From assembly GCF_000213575.1 (NCBI RefSeq), contig NZ_GL892005.1, positions 62,001 through 126,000 on the forward strand: a stretch of 64,000 nt of DNA, read 5' to 3'. A program made the position numbers and the translations under genes. The first letter of the stretch is position 1. Every line of letters starts with the position of its first letter. This document shows positions 61,306 through 64,000 of the stretch, one piece after another. This DNA is from Dysgonomonas mossii DSM 22836 (GTDB lineage Bacteria; Bacteroidota; Bacteroidia; Bacteroidales; Dysgonomonadaceae). Below the pieces are notes generated by a model, which ran no database searches, was not told the DNA's origin, and saw only the letters and a program-made list of their open reading frames with translations.

Positions 61306-63342
61306 TTATTTTACTTCTTCTTTTTTCTTTTTGAAATTATCCAATCCTTTTTTCAGGAATTCGATGTATTTATTTACATCTTCATCGTATGCGTATGATG
61401 GACCTATTGGTTTTCCGGCATGGTCTAAAAGAACATAATAGGGCTGAGAGTTTGTCGCAAATTTATGTCGTTGCAGATAACTCCATTTGTCACCAATAGT
61501 TCTCAATTTTGTAGTCTTACCGTTTTCCTGAACTTCCATCACCTCACTCAATTTGGTTTTGTCGTCTACCATCAGGGTGATAAGTACATACTCTTCGTCA
61601 AGCAATTGTTTTACACGCGGGTCTGTCCAAACAGAAGCTTCCATCTTGCGGCAGTTTACACAGCCATAGCCCGAAAAGTCTATAATAACAGGTTTGTTTT
61701 TCTCCTGAGCATATTTCATGCCAGCCTCATAGTCTTCAAACTTGGCATGAACAACTCCATTGTATAGGCTAAAGTCTTGAGTATATAATGGTGGTGCAAA
61801 TGCACTGATTGCTTTAAGAGGAGCACCCCATAACCCCGGAACCATATACACCGCAAAAGCAAATGAAACAATAGCCATAAGCAAACGTGGAATAGAAACA
61901 TATTTCAGGTCGCTGTCGTGCGGTAGTTTTAATTTACCTAACAAGTAGACACCAAGCAAAACGAATATCACAATCCATAATACTAGAAATACTTCACGGT
62001 CTAATATACCCCATTTGTATGCAAGGTCGGCTACTGATAAGAATTTCAGGGCAAGCGCGAGCTCTAAGAACCCTAATACGACTTTTACAGAGTTCAACCA
62101 TCCTCCTGATTTTGGCATACTTTCGAGCCAAGAAGGGAATATTGCAAATAAAGAAAATGGAATAGCCAAAGCTACAGCAAAGCCCAACATCCCGATTGCG
62201 GGGGCTATTATGCTGCCCGATCCGGCTGCCTGTACCAACAATGTGCCTATGATAGGCCCGGTGCAAGAGAATGAAACGAGTGCTAGTGTAAAAGCCATGA
62301 AGAAAATACTGATAATACCTGTAGTAGAATCGGCTTTCTGATCCATTTTGTTCGTCCATGAAGATGGTAAAACGATCTCGAATGCACCGAAGAATGATAT
62401 TGCAAACACCACTAACAAGGCAAAGAATATCAGGTTGAATATGGCACTTGTGGCTAAATCATTCAGAGCGCTGGCTCCAAATATTCCGGTTATTAATAAA
62501 CCGAGAGTAACATATATAATGATAATTCCCACTCCGTAGGTAATCGCATCTTTTATTGCTTTTTCTTTGTTTTTCTTATTTCGTTTAAGGAAAAAGCTTA
62601 CGGTCATAGGTAGCATCGGCCATACACAAGGTGTAAGTAGGGCGATAAGTCCACCGCCAAAGCCCCCTAAGAAAATCCAAAGGAGTGACATGTCAGAGGT
62701 ATCTCCCGCAGCACCATAAGCTTTCAGATCGCCTATTACAGGAGTCCAAAGTTCTTCGCTGCTTACGTTTGCTGTGGTACTTGATACCGATGAAGATAAG
62801 CTGTCGGCTTGAACTTGTTCGGCTAATAATCCTTCCGATGCACTATCGGATTCGCCTGCTTTAGCTGCAACAACTGTAGCCGGTAAATCTTTTGATTTGA
62901 AGTCCAGATCAATTTTTATCGGAATACACTGCCCGTCAATCTCGCTACATACCTGTCCACGAAAATCACCTTCGAGAGCGAAAGCTGCTTTGTCGGTTAT
63001 TTTAAGTGTTTGAACAAAAGTAGCCTGATTTTCATAATAGCCATACTCCATCTGAAATATGTCGTCATATTTTTTCTTCAATTTGGAGTTGACCGCTTTC
63101 AGGTTACCGACTTTAGTTGCGCCCTTCAACTTATCGATTGAGATCGTTGTGGGCATCGGTCCATTTTCGGGAATAGTTATGTCAAAGATATGCCATGTAG
63201 GATCTATTCGAAAAGTTGTCGTTAATTCAACTTCTCCGTTTCCTTTATCAACAAGCTTGGTTGTCCATGACGCAGGTTGCTGAGCATAAAGCGATACTGA
63301 CAGAACGATTGACAGGAAAAATAAAAATGATATTTTTTTCAT
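61306..63342 (-). CDS. dsbD: Thiol:disulfide interchange protein DsbD
   Basis: 678 residues with a signal peptide ending SLYAQ. The N-terminal periplasmic domain holds the Cys pair in GQVCSEIDGQCIP (about residues 130-142). The middle has eight membrane helices with LLTPCVWPMLPMT and FSCTGPIIGTLL, the membrane Cys pair. The C-terminal thioredoxin domain has GYGCVNCRKME. It carries electrons from cytoplasmic thioredoxin to the periplasm. Full-length and apparently intact. A TAACTTTG box lies 39 bp upstream. Confidence 0.96.
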   Translation of the reverse strand: MKKISFLFFLSIVLSVSLYAQQPASWTTKLVDKGNGEVELTTTFRIDPTWHIFDITIPENGPMPTTISIDKLKGATKVGNLKAVNSKLKKKYDDIFQMEYGYYENQATFVQTLKITDKAAFALEGDFRGQVCSEIDGQCIPIKIDLDFKSKDLPATVVAAKAGESDSASEGLLAEQVQADSLSSSVSSTTANVSSEELWTPVIGDLKAYGAAGDTSDMSLLWIFLGGFGGGLIALLTPCVWPMLPMTVSFFLKRNKKNKEKAIKDAITYGVGIIIIYVTLGLLITGIFGASALNDLATSAIFNLIFFALLVVFAISFFGAFEIVLPSSWTNKMDQKADSTTGIISIFFMAFTLALVSFSCTGPIIGTLLVQAAGSGSIIAPAIGMLGFAVALAIPFSLFAIFPSWLESMPKSGGWLNSVKVVLGFLELALALKFLSVADLAYKWGILDREVFLVLWIVIFVLLGVYLLGKLKLPHDSDLKYVSIPRLLMAIVSFAFAVYMVPGLWGAPLKAISAFAPPLYTQDFSLYNGVVHAKFEDYEAGMKYAQEKNKPVIIDFSGYGCVNCRKMEASVWTDPRVKQLLDEEYVLITLMVDDKTKLSEVMEVQENGKTTKLRTIGDKWSYLQRHKFATNSQPYYVLLDHAGKPIGPSYAYDEDVNKYIEFLKKGLDNFKKKKEEVK

Positions 63343-63380
63343 AGAAAGTATCTATACGAATTATTTTAAAATAAGAAGTC

Positions 63381-63388
63381 CAAAGTTA
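63381..63388 (-). promoter_or_regulatory. Candidate -7 box for dsbD-mazG
   Basis: Reads TAACTTTG on the minus strand, a perfect match, at suitable distance from the dsbD start. No TTTG partner at the usual spacing. Confidence 0.45.
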
Positions 63389-63494
63389 GCAAAAAGACTC
63401 TATATAGATAAACAGCCTGATCGCTTTTATGATTAATTTACTTATTTGTATTTATAGATATTTACTTATCGTAATAGTCTTTATTTTTTATTAA

Positions 63495-64000
63495 TTAATA
63501 CTTAAACTTGATGTATTCGGGTTCTTCTTTTATTTCAGAATATGGAGAATAGCTTTGGTCGCTATGGCGCACATAGCGTCCGTCCTCAATAGATTTGTCT
63601 ACGTACTTCTGTGGTATAATATATCCCATCATCTCTGCTAGTATATATATCGTGCTCGAATTGTTGATCAGCTTGGTTACTGGATCAACGTATTTAGTCA
63701 TTACGGAGTTGATCCTGCTTTCATTCTTCTGTATTGTTATGAGTGGAATGTCATATTGGGCAATACCATTTTTCCAAGGGCCGTGTCCTTTACCTAATAT
63801 CTCTCCATGATCGGAAAAATGAAAGAATACAGCTGTGGTATCTTGTTGCATCACCTTGTATATTTCACGCATCACCCTGTCGGTATGATGTATAGATCTA
63901 TCATAGTCTGTTTGCAGAGGTGAGCCCGAGCTTGGTATTGCTTTGGCATCTATTGTATCATACCTGTCCGAGTAATTATTATGACTTCCCACCAAATGTA
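63495..64000 (-). CDS. C-terminal part of a sulfatase-fold membrane enzyme (phosphoethanolamine-transferase type), cut by the window edge
   Basis: The frame stays open to base 64000, so the N-terminal two thirds are missing. The visible 168 residues begin HLVGSHNNYSDRYD, the metal-binding segment of EptA-type transferases (consensus HxxGSHxxYxxRY). FFHFSDHGEILGKGHGPWKNGIAQYDIPLITI follows, with the DH metal ligands. Such enzymes add phosphoethanolamine to lipid A or other glycans at the outer leaflet of the inner membrane. LtaS-like or true sulfatase activity cannot be excluded without the N terminus. Confidence 0.85.
   Translation of the reverse strand, partial: HLVGSHNNYSDRYDTIDAKAIPSSGSPLQTDYDRSIHHTDRVMREIYKVMQQDTTAVFFHFSDHGEILGKGHGPWKNGIAQYDIPLITIQKNESRINSVMTKYVDPVTKLINNSSTIYILAEMMGYIIPQKYVDKSIEDGRYVRHSDQSYSPYSEIKEEPEYIKFKY

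Overview
The window looks like a chromosomal segment of a gut-type Bacteroidales bacterium. The evidence is two SusC/SusD polysaccharide-utilisation loci (PULs), an ECF sigma/FecR pair, a SusR-type regulator, bactofilins, DUF4252 and DUF4295 proteins, a GT3 glycogen synthase, and promoters of the Bacteroidetes type (TTTG, about 19-21 bp, TAnnTTTG). The low G+C and the gene set would suit a Dysgonomonas-like organism, but the genus is inference. I see no rRNA, tRNA, CRISPR array, transposase or integrase.

Layout. Bases 1-4081 hold the 3' part of a probable defence locus: a truncated unrecognised gene, a DndC/SspD-like PP-loop sulfur enzyme, and a DUF262-DUF1524 (SspE/GmrSD-like) effector. Bases 4696-21186, on the minus strand, are an alpha-1,6-glucan (dextran-like) PUL: SusR-type regulator, SusC, SusD, SusE/F-like binding protein, GH66 dextranase, GH31, GH97 and a GH65 enzyme broken by an in-frame TAG. 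This block is flanked by two direct copies (86% identical, 148 bp, ungapped) of a structured non-coding element. Each copy has a possible promoter and a terminator hairpin, so they may be a two-member small-RNA family. Bases 21837-30813 are a second PUL (ECF sigma, FecR, STN-SusC, SusD-like, GH18 endoglycosidase, DUF1735-LamG lectin), probably for N-glycans.

Bases 30934-32978 carry a bactofilin / actin-like / bactofilin operon. The actin-like protein appears circularly permuted: its phosphate-1 loop is at the C terminus, and its N terminus begins at the strand that normally follows that loop. I consider this the most novel protein here. Bases 33620-38911 encode fucose catabolism (isomerase, aldolase, FGGY kinase, FucP permease); the permease is frameshifted in a G7 tract. 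Bases 39233-42101 carry an alpha-1,2-fucosyltransferase, a GT2 and a LicD protein.

The rest is mostly housekeeping: a membrane-spanning HU-LysM fusion, HU, RimO, FtsY, DUF4295, L33, L28, an epimerase, a pseudouridine synthase, GAPDH, an ECF sigma/anti-sigma operon with three DUF4252 proteins, a double-META lipoprotein, an acyltransferase, glycogen synthase and phosphorylase, MazG, DsbD, and the 3' end of a sulfatase-fold membrane enzyme. The GH18 locus and the fucose operon could work together on fucosylated host glycans: the glycan is released, fucose is burned, and some may be reused on surface glycans by the neighbouring glycosyltransferases.
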